Shown here: positions 25,843 to 35,273 of the stretch, one piece after another
Numbering within the stretch: the first letter of the stretch is position 1
How the letters are laid out: the number at the start of each line of letters is the position of its first letter
Origin: Oscillospiraceae bacterium
Lineage (GTDB): Bacteria > Bacillota > Clostridia > Saccharofermentanales > Saccharofermentanaceae
DNA: 50,861 nucleotides
Direction of reading: 5' to 3'
Assembly (NCBI GenBank): GCA_902776845.1
Contig: CACYRM010000002.1
Span: 1 to 50,861, forward strand
Notes under the pieces: generated by a model
What the model saw: the letters and a program-made list of their open reading frames with translations, nothing else
Told to the model about the DNA's origin: nothing
Databases searched by the model: none
Position numbers and translations under genes: made by a program

Positions 25843-26669
25843 CCGTTTTTCTTCCTGTGCAGCATCTTCTTGAATATCCATCCGCGCAGACGTCTCGGCA
25901 CCAGAGCGACCACGAACTGGATAATGATGACAGATGCGTAATCTAACCATGAGATATAGCCCGTGGCATATACCATCTTCTTGCCGGTCCTGTATTTCTT
26001 GAAGTATGACCATCCGCCTCTTCTGTCGAACATATCCTTGCCGATCCTGGCATATACCAGTGAATCGTCGATATTCATGCATTTCACGCCGTTCTTCATC
26101 ATGCGGACCCAGAGATATGTATCTTCCATCAAAGGACACGACTGGTAGTTGCCTGCATCAAGCACCGCCTTCTTTTTGTACATAACGGTCATGTGATTGA
26201 ACGAGTCGCGCTTCTTCTGATACTTCTTGATCTCTTCGTCCGTCACGGGAACGATCCTTTTGGCGACAATAGTCTCCGGAGTATCTTCAAATTCGTCTAT
26301 ATGGCTTCCGGCAATATCCAGATCCGGATCCTTCTTAAATTCGGCAAGCTGCTTCTCGAACCTGTCTTCCCTGGCGATGTCATCCGTATCCATCCGGGCA
26401 ATAAGTTCATTGGAGCATTCGGGAACACCTGCCTGGAGCGCAAGTCCCAGACCCCTGTTCTCGGGCAGCGGAACTCTCTTTATAAGACCGGGATGCTCTT
26501 TTTCGTAACGGTCCAGCACCGCGTATAATTCGTCAGTAAGAGGGCCGTCCTCAACGACAACCCACTCATCAGCCTGAACAGTCTGTCTTAAAAGGCTCTG
26601 AAAGCATTCCTCGACATATTCGGGCTTCTCTTTGAAGTAGAGCGACATCAGTACGCTTAGTGCTGCCAT
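25839..26669 (-). CDS. Family 2 glycosyltransferase
   Basis: A 276-residue GT-A enzyme with SVLMSLYFKEKPEYVEECFQSLLRQT at the start, the metal-binding ARMDTDDI motif near residue 92, and MEDTYLWVRMM as acceptor-side motif. Near the C-terminus (about 240-260) there is one hydrophobic segment, YASVIIIQFVVALVP, suggesting membrane association. It follows the LicD gene by 34 bases and overlaps the GT4 gene by four. It probably adds one residue of the repeat unit; donor and linkage unknown. Confidence 0.9.
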   Translation of the reverse strand: MAALSVLMSLYFKEKPEYVEECFQSLLRQTVQADEWVVVEDGPLTDELYAVLDRYEKEHPGLIKRVPLPENRGLGLALQAGVPECSNELIARMDTDDIAREDRFEKQLAEFKKDPDLDIAGSHIDEFEDTPETIVAKRIVPVTDEEIKKYQKKRDSFNHMTVMYKKKAVLDAGNYQSCPLMEDTYLWVRMMKNGVKCMNIDDSLVYARIGKDMFDRRGGWSYFKKYRTGKKMVYATGYISWLDYASVIIIQFVVALVPRRLRGWIFKKMLHRKKNG

Positions 26670-26703
26670 GTTCCTCCGTGTATTGCTGTCCCTGATAACG
26701 GGA

Positions 26704-27471
26704 TCATTCCTGTCCGTCTAAAAAAATCACTTCGCTGTAGATCGGTATTCTCTCCTCGACCGGAGGAAGCGACATATAATCTCCGAAAAGTGTTGTCAGC
26801 GCTTTGTCCGCGCTGTTAAATCCGTAGAATTCCGTATCCCTGAACTTATATTTTCTGAGAGGGAAAACAGTATCCTCATCAACATAAAGTTTCTCGATCA
26901 GGAACAGATAAATGATCCTTCCGGGATCACCCTTGAAGGAAACATGTTCCTCCATGTCCTTACGGACCTTATCCATCTTGAGGTTATATTCCTCATCACT
27001 GATGAGTCCCTTTTCTTTCCTTCTCTCGAAATACTTAACATTCTCATTATCAATGTATTTCCACAGATCGGATTCCTTTATCCTGGGACATCTGTAAAGA
27101 TCGATATGTATTCCCTTGTGCTGATAAGCGGCATCCTGGGCATATTTGTCATGCTTTGCAACGGAGTTTACATCCTTAACGTGTGCCCATGCGTGAAAAT
27201 ACATCGGTTCCGACTTGGCATCCTCAAGGAACAGCTCCGGGGGCATTTCATTTCTTAAATATTCAACAGCTTCATCGTATGTATCATCGAAAAGCCAGAT
27301 GTCGAAATCATCGTCCCACGGAATAAAATCCTGATGCCTTACCGCGCCCAGAAGAGTTCCGTAGGCAATGGAGTAAGGGATATCGTGCTTTTCGAGAATT
27401 CCGGTAACAGTCTTTGCCATAAGGAAAAGTCTGTCATGAACCATTTCTATTGTTGCGACCGTCTCCGCCAT
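26704..27471 (-). CDS. LicD-family phosphotransferase (probable AEP transferase)
   Basis: A 255-residue LicD protein. The defining motif is AYGTLLGAVRHQDFIPWDDD (37-56), with further acidic residues up to Asp58. LicD enzymes move phosphocholine or a similar head group from a CDP/CMP donor onto a glycan. Here the operon makes CMP-2-aminoethylphosphonate and has no choline genes, so the likely donor is CMP-AEP. That substrate is inference. Its start codon overlaps the rmlB stop by one base (TAATG). Confidence 0.85.
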   Translation of the reverse strand: MAETVATIEMVHDRLFLMAKTVTGILEKHDIPYSIAYGTLLGAVRHQDFIPWDDDFDIWLFDDTYDEAVEYLRNEMPPELFLEDAKSEPMYFHAWAHVKDVNSVAKHDKYAQDAAYQHKGIHIDLYRCPRIKESDLWKYIDNENVKYFERRKEKGLISDEEYNLKMDKVRKDMEEHVSFKGDPGRIIYLFLIEKLYVDEDTVFPLRKYKFRDTEFYGFNSADKALTTLFGDYMSLPPVEERIPIYSEVIFLDGQE

Positions 27472-28490
27472 TATCTGTCACCGTACATCTTCTCATAGTA
27501 ATTCTGATATTCGCCGCTGATGATCTCTTCCCACCAGTCGCGGTTATCAAGATACCACTTTATCGTCTTCTTTATACCGTCGGCAAACTTCGTCTCGGGA
27601 AGCCAGCCCAGCTCATTATGGATCTTCGTGGGATCGATAGCATAACGCATATCGTGACCCTTACGGTCAGTAACATATGTGATCAGCGATTCGGGTTTGC
27701 CCAGTTCCTTGCAGATGAGCTTAACGATATCAATATTTCTCATCTCGTTGTGTCCGCCGACATTATAGACTTCTCCGACGGTTCCGTTGTGGATGATAAG
27801 GTCTATCGCCCTGCAGTGATCCTCTACATAGAGCCAGTCGCGGACATTTAAGCCTTCGCCGTATACCGGAAGCGGCTTATCGTTCAGGCAGTTCGCGATC
27901 ATAAGAGGGATCAGCTTTTCAGGGAAATGATAAGGTCCGTAATTGTTGGAGCAGCGCGAGATCGTAACAGGCAGACCGAATGTGCGGTTATATGCCATAA
28001 CGAGAAGGTCAGCTCCTGCCTTGGATGAGCTGTAAGGTGAGCTCGTGTGGATAGGTGTCTCCTCTGTAAAGAACAGATCGGGGCGGTCAAGCGGGAGATC
28101 GCCGTAAACCTCGTCCGTGGATACCTGATGATATCTCTTGATGCCGTATTTCCTGCATGCGTCCATAAGAACGCTCGTGCCGATGATATTTGTCTGAAGG
28201 AAGACCGAAGGATCTTCGATGCTTCTGTCAACGTGGCTCTCTGCGGCAAAGTTAACTACGATATCGGGATGTTCTTCCTCAAAGAGCTTGTTTACACCCT
28301 CCCTGTCACAGATATCGAGCTTGACGAATCTGAAATTCGGGTTATCCATAACGCCCTTTAACGTGGACAGATTGCCTGCATAAGTCAGCTTGTCAAGGCA
28401 TATGATCCTGTAATCCGGATACTTGTCCAGCATATGGAAAATGAAGTTTGAGCCTATAAATCCTGCGCCGCCAGTTACAATTATTACCAT
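27471..28490 (-). CDS. rmlB: dTDP-glucose 4,6-dehydratase
   Basis: A 339-residue extended short-chain dehydrogenase that makes dTDP-4-keto-6-deoxyglucose. The NAD motif is TGGAGFIGSNF, followed by NFAAESHVDRSI, the STDEVYGDL segment, and the YSSSKAGAD catalytic Tyr/Lys. It lies one base after rmlA. No rmlC or rmlD is in the operon; instead a DegT-type aminotransferase is present, so the keto sugar is probably aminated rather than turned into rhamnose. Confidence 0.96.
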   Translation of the reverse strand: MVIIVTGGAGFIGSNFIFHMLDKYPDYRIICLDKLTYAGNLSTLKGVMDNPNFRFVKLDICDREGVNKLFEEEHPDIVVNFAAESHVDRSIEDPSVFLQTNIIGTSVLMDACRKYGIKRYHQVSTDEVYGDLPLDRPDLFFTEETPIHTSSPYSSSKAGADLLVMAYNRTFGLPVTISRCSNNYGPYHFPEKLIPLMIANCLNDKPLPVYGEGLNVRDWLYVEDHCRAIDLIIHNGTVGEVYNVGGHNEMRNIDIVKLICKELGKPESLITYVTDRKGHDMRYAIDPTKIHNELGWLPETKFADGIKKTIKWYLDNRDWWEEIISGEYQNYYEKMYGDR

Positions 28491-28491
28491 A

Positions 28492-29364
28492 TTATTCTTC
28501 CACCAAAGATAAAATATATTGACCGTACTCAGTCATTTTATACTTCTCCCCGAGAGAAACAAGTTGTTCCTTGGAGATAAAGCCTCTTCTCCATGCGATC
28601 TCTTCTATGCAGGATATATAGAATCCCTGCATCTCCTGGACCGTCTTTACAAAGTTGCCCGCCTTCTGCATTCCCTTGGGCGTTCCGGTATCAAGCCATG
28701 AGATACCTCTTCCCATCGTCATTACCTTGAGCTTGCCGGCATTAAGATAATAGTTGTTGACCGATGTTATCTCCAGCTCTCCTCTCAGTGAGGGCTTGAT
28801 ATTCTTAGCAACCTCAACAACGCTGTTATCGTAGAAATAAAGACCCGGAACCGCGTAATTGGACTTGGGTTCCTTGGGCTTTTCCTCGATCGATATGGCG
28901 TTGAAATCGCTGTCAAATTCAACCACTCCGAATGCCCTGGGGTCCTTTACCGGAAATCCGAAAATAACAGCTCCGTTTGTTTCCGCAAGTTTTATCGAAT
29001 TCCAAAGGATCCTGGTAAGATCCTTGCCGTAGAACACATTATCCCCGAGAACCAGACACACGCTGTCATCACCGATGAATTCCTCTCCCAGGATGAACGC
29101 GTCGGCAAGACCTCTGGGTGTCTCCTGGATCTTGTAAGAGAACCTTACTCCCCACTGGCTTCCGTCGCCAAGGAGTTTCTCATAATTCCCGATATCTTCA
29201 GGAGTTGATATCACAAGGATCTCTCTTATCCCCGCGAGCATGAGCACCGACAGCGGATAGTAGATCAGAGGCTTATCGTAGATAGGCAGCAGCTGTTTGC
29301 TGACAGCTATCGTGTTCGGATAGAGCCTGGTGCCTTTTCCTCCGGCAAGAATAATGCCCTTCAT
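28492..29364 (-). CDS. rmlA: Glucose-1-phosphate thymidylyltransferase
   Basis: A 290-residue nucleotidyltransferase that makes dTDP-glucose. It begins [18 protein letters not shown], followed by [26 protein letters not shown], and [20 protein letters not shown]. These are standard for RmlA and the length is normal. It sits between the aminotransferase and rmlB with gaps of a few bases. Confidence 0.96.
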   Translation of the reverse strand: MKGIILAGGKGTRLYPNTIAVSKQLLPIYDKPLIYYPLSVLMLAGIREILVISTPEDIGNYEKLLGDGSQWGVRFSYKIQETPRGLADAFILGEEFIGDDSVCLVLGDNVFYGKDLTRILWNSIKLAETNGAVIFGFPVKDPRAFGVVEFDSDFNAISIEEKPKEPKSNYAVPGLYFYDNSVVEVAKNIKPSLRGELEITSVNNYYLNAGKLKVMTMGRGISWLDTGTPKGMQKAGNFVKTVQEMQGFYISCIEEIAWRRGFISKEQLVSLGEKYKMTEYGQYILSLVEE

Positions 29365-29367
29365 AGA

Positions 29368-30486
29368 TTACCTCCTTTTAGCAAGACTTAATATTATCTC
29401 ACATATCGTGTCAACAGTCTCCAAAGCCAGATCGGCATATATGGGAAGAGTCAGTACACGGTTGGAGATATCAAGCGCCACCGGCGTTTCCGCAGGATCG
29501 AATCTGCCCTTGTAGCAGTCGAAAGCCGTAGTGATCGGATAGAAATATTTTCTCGCGAAAATATTATTCTCTTCTAGCTTTGCAAACACCTCATCCCTGT
29601 CAGCGCCGAACTCTTCTTTATCAAAGACCACAGGGAAATATGCGTGATTGGGTGTGACGTCTTTCTGTTCGGGGCAGATATATAATCCCTTGACCCCGCC
29701 AAGCAGTTCCTTATATCTTGCTACGACATGACCGCGCTTTTCGATCTCCTCATCAAGATGTCTCAAGTTGCAGATGCCCATTGCGGCGCAGAACTCGTTC
29801 ATCTTGGCATTTCCGCCGACATAAGCAACTTCCTCGGGTCCGTGGATACCGAAGTTCTTAAGGTCCTTCAGGCGCTGTTCAAGCGAATCGTCATGATAGC
29901 AGACAGCGCCGCCCTCTATGGTGTTAAAGACTTTTGTCGCATGGAAACTGAACATTGACGCGTCACCGAAGCAGGCCGAGTTCTTACCCTTATAACTTAC
30001 GGCAAAAGCATGCGCGGCATCGTAGATGACCTTAAGCCCGTGCTTTTTTGCGATCTCATCTATCTTCTCGACATCGCATATATTTCCGTACACGTGGACA
30101 GGAAGTATGGCGACCGTCCTGTCAGTGATAAGGTCTTCTATCTTATCCGTATCGATCGTGAATGTTACCGGATCAATATCGCAGAAAACGGGTTCAAACC
30201 CGCATCTTATGATCGCATGTGTCGTTGAGGCAAAAGTAAACGGCGATGTGATGATCTCACCGCCCTTGGGAAGCTGCAGTGCCTCAAGGATGTTTTCGAG
30301 CGCAAGATGGCCGTTGCAGTAAAGTGCCACATGCTCTGCTCCGGTAAGCTCCTCCAGTTCCTTCTGAAGCTGCTTATGCTTGACTCCCATATTTGTAAGC
30401 CAATGGGAATCCCACAGTTCCTTTATCTCATCGGTATATTCTTCAATAGATGGCATCGAAGATCTTGTTACCAGAATCTCATCCAT
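29368..30486 (-). CDS. DegT/DnrJ-type sugar aminotransferase
   Basis: A 372-residue PLP enzyme. The Schiff-base Lys185 is in FSFHATKVFNTIEGG, the cofactor Asp in VIYDAAHAF, and the substrate loop near SPFTFASTTHAI. With RmlA and RmlB on either side and no epimerase, it most likely converts dTDP-4-keto-6-deoxyglucose to a dTDP-4-amino-4,6-dideoxyhexose, as VioA or WecE do. Whether the product is the gluco or galacto form cannot be told by eye. It may supply the amine modified by the ATP-grasp protein encoded just upstream. Confidence 0.88.
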   Translation of the reverse strand: MDEILVTRSSMPSIEEYTDEIKELWDSHWLTNMGVKHKQLQKELEELTGAEHVALYCNGHLALENILEALQLPKGGEIITSPFTFASTTHAIIRCGFEPVFCDIDPVTFTIDTDKIEDLITDRTVAILPVHVYGNICDVEKIDEIAKKHGLKVIYDAAHAFAVSYKGKNSACFGDASMFSFHATKVFNTIEGGAVCYHDDSLEQRLKDLKNFGIHGPEEVAYVGGNAKMNEFCAAMGICNLRHLDEEIEKRGHVVARYKELLGGVKGLYICPEQKDVTPNHAYFPVVFDKEEFGADRDEVFAKLEENNIFARKYFYPITTAFDCYKGRFDPAETPVALDISNRVLTLPIYADLALETVDTICEIILSLAKRR

Positions 30487-30487
30487 A

Positions 30488-31774
30488 TCACATTCTCCAA
30501 TCTATCAGACTCTCGATCATATCGAGGTCATATACGGGTATCCCAAGTTTATCATGGACGCTCTTTCTCTTCGAAAAAGCGTCATCGATAAAGATGACAT
30601 TCTCGCCCGTAATGTAGTCGCTCTTGTCATGATCGGGCGGTATGCGGATGATCTCCGCAAACAGGTCCCGCGATATCCTGAATCTGTCCAGAGACTCATA
30701 GATATCTTTCTCATGCATCGTCAGCAGCACTACCGGTATACCCTTGTTAAAGCACTGGTACACAAACGCCAGTGCCGTTATGTTTACCTTGTCGCCGAGA
30801 TAAAGCGTATCGTCAAAATCGAGATAGACCTTATCATATTTTACACTTGTCTGATAACGGCTGATAAAAGCGCGGTCCAGAAGGATATCCTGGCCGTTGT
30901 TAATGATGTCGATATCATATCCCATCATGTCGAAGATGGTCAGCATAGGATAATTGATCCCGAGATTTCTCGTTGTGCCCATCGTTCCGGGGATCCTCGG
31001 AGATATCTCCAGGAGACGGTATTCGCCTGAAGTATTGCGCTTAAGCTGAAAGAACCATGCGCCGCTGAAGACCATCTTCGAATTGATCTTCTCCGCGATG
31101 GAACGCACCTCGGCATCTTCGGGAAGCACCCTGCTCCTGACGGCGATCCCGGCTCTGATACGCTCTCTTCTTCTCATGATCGAGGATCTTAAGACTCCGT
31201 TTCTGTCAGTAAAGCAGTCGACCGTGTATTCATCTCCGGGAAGATACTCGCATATGACATACTTCTCGTCACCGGACAAAAGAAGGTCAAGTTCCTCGCG
31301 GCAGGTAACCTTTTTCGCGCCCTCAGCGCCCTGCCCTACCGCAGGCTTGCAGAATACCGGGTAGCTGTCGATATCATCAGCTTCAGGATAAGTCCTTGCG
31401 ATAAAATCCTCGCCTTTAAAGAATTCATAAGTCGCAGGCTTGGAACGGCAGATCTCCACGGTCTCAAGAGGCGATGTAACCACTTTGCAGTGAAGCTCGT
31501 CCTGTTTTCTTGTCAGAGCCAGACAGGCACTGTCATGCGCCGGATAGATAAAATCGATCCCGTATCTGTCGATTATCTCATTGAGAGCTGCGGTAAATCC
31601 CGGATCATCAGGATAAGGAACGCCTTCGATATATCTCTCGAAAACGAACTCCGCATGGCATGATATGCTGCTGCATCCGTACAGTTCAACGAACTTGGAA
31701 TATTTTAAGGCATTCTGTATCTCAAACGCGATCTCTGTCCCTGCCGGGAAAACGAGCACTTTCTGTTTTATCAT
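30488..31774 (-). CDS. ATP-grasp ligase fused to a HAD domain
   Basis: A 428-residue fusion. Residues 1-300 are an ATP-grasp unit with a CarB-like layout: FCKPAVGQGAEGAKKV (141-156), VICEYLPGDEYTVDCF (173-188) and LLEISPRIPGTMG (254-266). Residues 315-428 are a HAD domain with YLDFDDTLYLGD (317-328) and a late FIDDAFSKR motif. ATP-grasp enzymes join a carboxylate to an amine with ATP. The neighbouring gene makes an amino sugar, so acylation of its 4-amino group, or of AEP, by an amino acid or another acid is a fair guess. The HAD part could remove a phosphate or act as a sensor. The stop overlaps the flippase start side by four bases. Reaction unknown. Confidence 0.8.
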   Translation of the reverse strand: MIKQKVLVFPAGTEIAFEIQNALKYSKFVELYGCSSISCHAEFVFERYIEGVPYPDDPGFTAALNEIIDRYGIDFIYPAHDSACLALTRKQDELHCKVVTSPLETVEICRSKPATYEFFKGEDFIARTYPEADDIDSYPVFCKPAVGQGAEGAKKVTCREELDLLLSGDEKYVICEYLPGDEYTVDCFTDRNGVLRSSIMRRRERIRAGIAVRSRVLPEDAEVRSIAEKINSKMVFSGAWFFQLKRNTSGEYRLLEISPRIPGTMGTTRNLGINYPMLTIFDMMGYDIDIINNGQDILLDRAFISRYQTSVKYDKVYLDFDDTLYLGDKVNITALAFVYQCFNKGIPVVLLTMHEKDIYESLDRFRISRDLFAEIIRIPPDHDKSDYITGENVIFIDDAFSKRKSVHDKLGIPVYDLDMIESLIDWRM

Positions 31775-33240
31775 GTGGTCTTCTCCTTCTTACCAATAAT
31801 ACTCTTAATCAAGTCCAACAGATAGTCAAAACTCTCCATCTTAAAGAGCTTTGCGCCAAGAGTATATATGGCAACACCGAGCGGAACCTGTATTGCGAGA
31901 GTAACATATTCATTAAGTCCGAGGAAACCGACACAGTAAACGATACCGCCCATGACCCATGCGAGGATTATCGACGGCAGGATATCCTTGAGCTGTTCAA
32001 AATAACCATAACCGATGAGTTTCTTGTTCGGCCAGGAATTGATCACCTGACATATGATGTCGCTCGCCAGCATGGATAACGTGATCGCCATAACGCCGTA
32101 CCACATCGATATCAGAAGAAGTGTTATGCCGAGGATCTTCTTGATCACCTCGAGTTTTAAGAACATATCACTTCTGCCCAGTGCCTTGATGGCATTGAGG
32201 TTCGCCGTATGAAGCGGATAGAATGTATAACTGATACAGAGGATTATCATGTATGGCACGAGCGGCAGCCATGTGTCATTAAGTACCAGTTTTACGATAG
32301 ATGTCGCGCAGCACGCAAGACCTGCCATCATCGGCGCCATAAGGAAGATGCTCGTCTTCATCGCGCGTCGTGTCATAGACTTGACGCGCTCCTTGTCATC
32401 CTGCACCCCTGACATCGCGGGGAACAGAACACTGTCTATTGATGTGTTGATATTCGCAGTAATGAATCCCGGGAACTGGTTGGCCCTGTCGTAAAATGCC
32501 AGATCATCCTTGGTGTATTTCTTTCCGATTATAAGCGAACGGAGCTGGTTATAGCCCGTATCAAGGAGCTGGGACACAAGAAGCTTCCATCCGTATGCGA
32601 AAAGCACCTTAAGTCTTTTGAACGAGAAATAGAACTCGGGCTTCCACTTGACCGTTATCCATAAGATTATGGTATCGATCGCGGTATTTGAGACCGACTG
32701 GATAACAAGCGCCCACATACCATAACCGTTAACCGCAAGATAGATTCCTGCAACAGCGGCAAATATTGTTCCTCCGAGTGTCGAGAAGAAAAATCTCTTG
32801 AACTGCATGGTCTTCGACACATATGCGATCTGGACATTCTTGACGCCCGAGATCACAACGGTAAGACCCAAGACCCTGATAATAGGCGTCAGCGAAGGAT
32901 CGTCATAGAAGTTCGCAAACAGCGGTGATGTGAAGAACAGCAGTGTATAAAGGACTGCGCAGAAAACTATGTTGAAGAAGAATACCGTCGAGAAATCCTT
33001 GTTGTCTGAGTCCTTCTTCTGTATCAGCGCATTTCCCAGACCGCTGTCAACGAACACCTGAAGGACCGTAATAACTACAAGCACGAGCGCGATCGAACCG
33101 AAAAGTTCCGGATCCAGGAAATTTGCCAGGATAAGAGATACGACAAGCTCGACACCCTTGGCGCCGACACGTTCAAACAGTCTCCAGATGAAACTGTTCA
33201 TTACCTTGCTGCCTGTATGCCCTGTCTGGCTTTCTCCCAT
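31771..33240 (-). CDS. Polysaccharide flippase, MOP/Wzx family
   Basis: A 489-residue membrane protein with about a dozen or more hydrophobic segments and the MOP-family N-terminus (SFIWRLFERVGAKGVELVVSLILANFLDP, of which the first half matches 'R..s.i..qli.l.....lar.l.P'). Such proteins move lipid-linked oligosaccharides across the membrane. It overlaps the ATP-grasp gene by four bases and follows a GT2 gene, which fits export of the repeat unit made by this operon. Confidence 0.9.
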   Translation of the reverse strand: MGESQTGHTGSKVMNSFIWRLFERVGAKGVELVVSLILANFLDPELFGSIALVLVVITVLQVFVDSGLGNALIQKKDSDNKDFSTVFFFNIVFCAVLYTLLFFTSPLFANFYDDPSLTPIIRVLGLTVVISGVKNVQIAYVSKTMQFKRFFFSTLGGTIFAAVAGIYLAVNGYGMWALVIQSVSNTAIDTIILWITVKWKPEFYFSFKRLKVLFAYGWKLLVSQLLDTGYNQLRSLIIGKKYTKDDLAFYDRANQFPGFITANINTSIDSVLFPAMSGVQDDKERVKSMTRRAMKTSIFLMAPMMAGLACCATSIVKLVLNDTWLPLVPYMIILCISYTFYPLHTANLNAIKALGRSDMFLKLEVIKKILGITLLLISMWYGVMAITLSMLASDIICQVINSWPNKKLIGYGYFEQLKDILPSIILAWVMGGIVYCVGFLGLNEYVTLAIQVPLGVAIYTLGAKLFKMESFDYLLDLIKSIIGKKEKTT

Positions 33241-33257
33241 CCTTTTACCTTTGCAAT

Positions 33258-34100
33258 TTACCTTTTAAACATGATAAGCAGTCTGAGATGCACTTTTGAC
33301 AAGAACAGTCTCCATAACTTTTTGCTTATCGTCCTGTGATATTTTTTGTTTGTGTCGGTATCAAGCTGCTTAAGACCGGCCATAAGCTCTTTTACGAAGC
33401 TCAGATTCGCCTTGCGGTTCTTATTAGATGTAACCGACCACGAACCCGGAACCGATACCCTGTATGCGGACATGTTATCGGGAAGATAGAGCATACCGCC
33501 GTTTATAGATCCGCTGATCTGATACGTATAATCCAGAGGACATACGTCAACAAACTTTCTTCTTTCCGCGAGGATCTCCCTCCTGACAAAGATCGAATTT
33601 GTTGATACGAAGTCACCGCCGCCCTCGATAACTTTCTCGACGGGAATAACGGTAACCTCAGAACCGTGATCAACAGTACCGTTTACCGATCCGTCCGACG
33701 CATTGACGAGCGTCGATGCATGTACGCATATATCTATTTCAGGGTGTGATTCCAGAGCATCGAACTGTTTCTGGAGTTTATCCGGATCGGTCCAGTAATC
33801 GTCGCCTTCGCATATAGCTAAGTATTTGCCGGCAGAGCGTCTGACCTGATAGACATCAGTGATCCAGACATCCTTTGAATACTGGTTTTCCTTCTGATAG
33901 ATAGGCTTGATAATATCCGGATACTTCGCTTCGAATTCACGTATGATATCTGCCGTATTATCTGTTGACGCGTCGTCATGAACCAGGACTTCATATTCGA
34001 AATCCGTCTTCTGCATGACAAAACCGTTCAGCGCGTCCCTTATGTACTTGCCGTGGTTGTATGCGTTACAAATTACACTGACTTTGACGTCATTACTCAT
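33258..34100 (-). CDS. Family 2 glycosyltransferase
   Basis: A 280-residue GT-A enzyme. It begins VSVICNAYNHGKYIRDALNG, then has VHDDASTDNTADII and the metal-binding CEGDDYWTDPDKLQKQ motif around residue 94, all typical of GT2. No membrane segment is evident apart from a short basic C-terminus. It lies between the flippase and phosphonopyruvate decarboxylase genes and likely extends the lipid-linked repeat unit. Donor and acceptor unknown. Confidence 0.9.
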   Translation of the reverse strand: MSNDVKVSVICNAYNHGKYIRDALNGFVMQKTDFEYEVLVHDDASTDNTADIIREFEAKYPDIIKPIYQKENQYSKDVWITDVYQVRRSAGKYLAICEGDDYWTDPDKLQKQFDALESHPEIDICVHASTLVNASDGSVNGTVDHGSEVTVIPVEKVIEGGGDFVSTNSIFVRREILAERRKFVDVCPLDYTYQISGSINGGMLYLPDNMSAYRVSVPGSWSVTSNKNRKANLSFVKELMAGLKQLDTDTNKKYHRTISKKLWRLFLSKVHLRLLIMFKR

Positions 34101-34124
34101 CAGCAGAATACTCCGTTCAAGGGC

Positions 34125-35243
34125 TTATGAATTCAGATAAGCCATGAAGTTTTCTTTATTCTCGAGTGCAGTAGTTGTCGGTCTTCCGAGATCGTCTCTC
34201 GCGCCGATTGAGCACTTAACTTCAATAAGAGAGAGCTCATTTCTTGCTTTTGCGGCTTCGAGTTCCTTATCGAGATCCTCAAAGTTATCAACACATATGG
34301 CATTGGGATAACCGCATGCCTTTGCAATCGCAACGATGTCGATGGAGCCTGCGACCGTAGGCATTCCTCCGACTGTCTCATGAGCGCTGTTGTTGATAAC
34401 GACATGTATAAGATTTGAAGGCTTGTTTGCGCCGAGGACGGCCATCGATCCCATGTGCATGAGAACCGCGCCGTCACCGTCCACGCACCAGATGCGCATA
34501 TCAGGCTTGTTGACTGCAACGCCCAAAGCAATGGATGAAGAGTGACCCATGGAGCCTACAGTAAGGAAGTCATACTTGTGAGACTGTCCGTTCGCGACTC
34601 TAGTCTCGAAAAGCTCTCTTGAAGCCTTTCCCGTAGTAGAAACGATCGGATCCTCACCGGATGCCTTTACGATGTGCTGAATGATCTCTTCACGGACCAT
34701 TGTATTGTCATTTTTATATTCAACTTTGCCGTCGAAAGAAAGAGCTCCCTTGCGGATAACGAATGCGACATCCTTGCCCTTTGCGAGAACTTCCCTGAAG
34801 CTCTCCATGGCAACGGAAACTTCCTCATCTGTTGTATCCTTGCCGATGATGAAAGTGGCAATGTCCATGTCTTCCAGAAGCTTAACGGTTACCTCACCCT
34901 GGTAGATGTGCTGCGGTTCATCGTGAATGCCGGGTTCACCTCTCCATCCGACGATGAATACCATGGGGATGGCATAGACTTTATCGTTCAGAAGAGATGC
35001 GACAGGATTGATGATGTTGCCCTCACCCGAATTCTGCATATAAACGACCGGAACCTTGCCTGTGGCAAGATGGTATCCTGCGGCCAATGCCGTGCAGTTG
35101 CCCTCATTTGCGGCAATGACATGATGGTGCGGATCAATTCCGTATGTAGCCATCAGATAGTTGCAGAGAGCCTTAAGCTGACTGTCCGGTACTCCCGAAT
35201 AAAAATCAGCGCCTATTATCTCAACAAGTTTTTCAACCTTCAT
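34125..35243 (-). CDS. ppd: Phosphonopyruvate decarboxylase
   Basis: A 372-residue thiamine-diphosphate enzyme that turns phosphonopyruvate into phosphonoacetaldehyde, the step that pulls PEP mutase forward. Seen are YSGVPDSQLKALCNYL at the start (typical of Ppd/Fom2), AANEGNCTALAAGYHLATG with the cofactor Glu, GWRGEPGIHDEPQH, and the ThDP site GDGAVLMHMGS followed by INNSAHETVGG. It lies 30 bases after the PEP mutase gene, which settles the call against other ThDP decarboxylases. Confidence 0.93.
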   Translation of the reverse strand: MKVEKLVEIIGADFYSGVPDSQLKALCNYLMATYGIDPHHHVIAANEGNCTALAAGYHLATGKVPVVYMQNSGEGNIINPVASLLNDKVYAIPMVFIVGWRGEPGIHDEPQHIYQGEVTVKLLEDMDIATFIIGKDTTDEEVSVAMESFREVLAKGKDVAFVIRKGALSFDGKVEYKNDNTMVREEIIQHIVKASGEDPIVSTTGKASRELFETRVANGQSHKYDFLTVGSMGHSSSIALGVAVNKPDMRIWCVDGDGAVLMHMGSMAVLGANKPSNLIHVVINNSAHETVGGMPTVAGSIDIVAIAKACGYPNAICVDNFEDLDKELEAAKARNELSLIEVKCSIGARDDLGRPTTTALENKENFMAYLNS

Positions 35244-35273
35244 TCTTTTCTCCTAACAAAACAACGGGTGATA

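Noticed and set aside
25843..26139. 99-residue N-terminal extension of the GT4 protein
   Set aside because: It lies in another frame of the GT2 gene and reads as low-quality sequence; the ATGA overlap start fits the fold.
26704..27471. LicD as a phosphocholine transferase
   Set aside because: No choline uptake or kinase genes are present, while a full AEP route lies in the same operon; kept only as a weaker alternative.
27471..29364. dTDP-rhamnose biosynthesis
   Set aside because: rmlA and rmlB are present but rmlC and rmlD are not; an aminotransferase follows instead.
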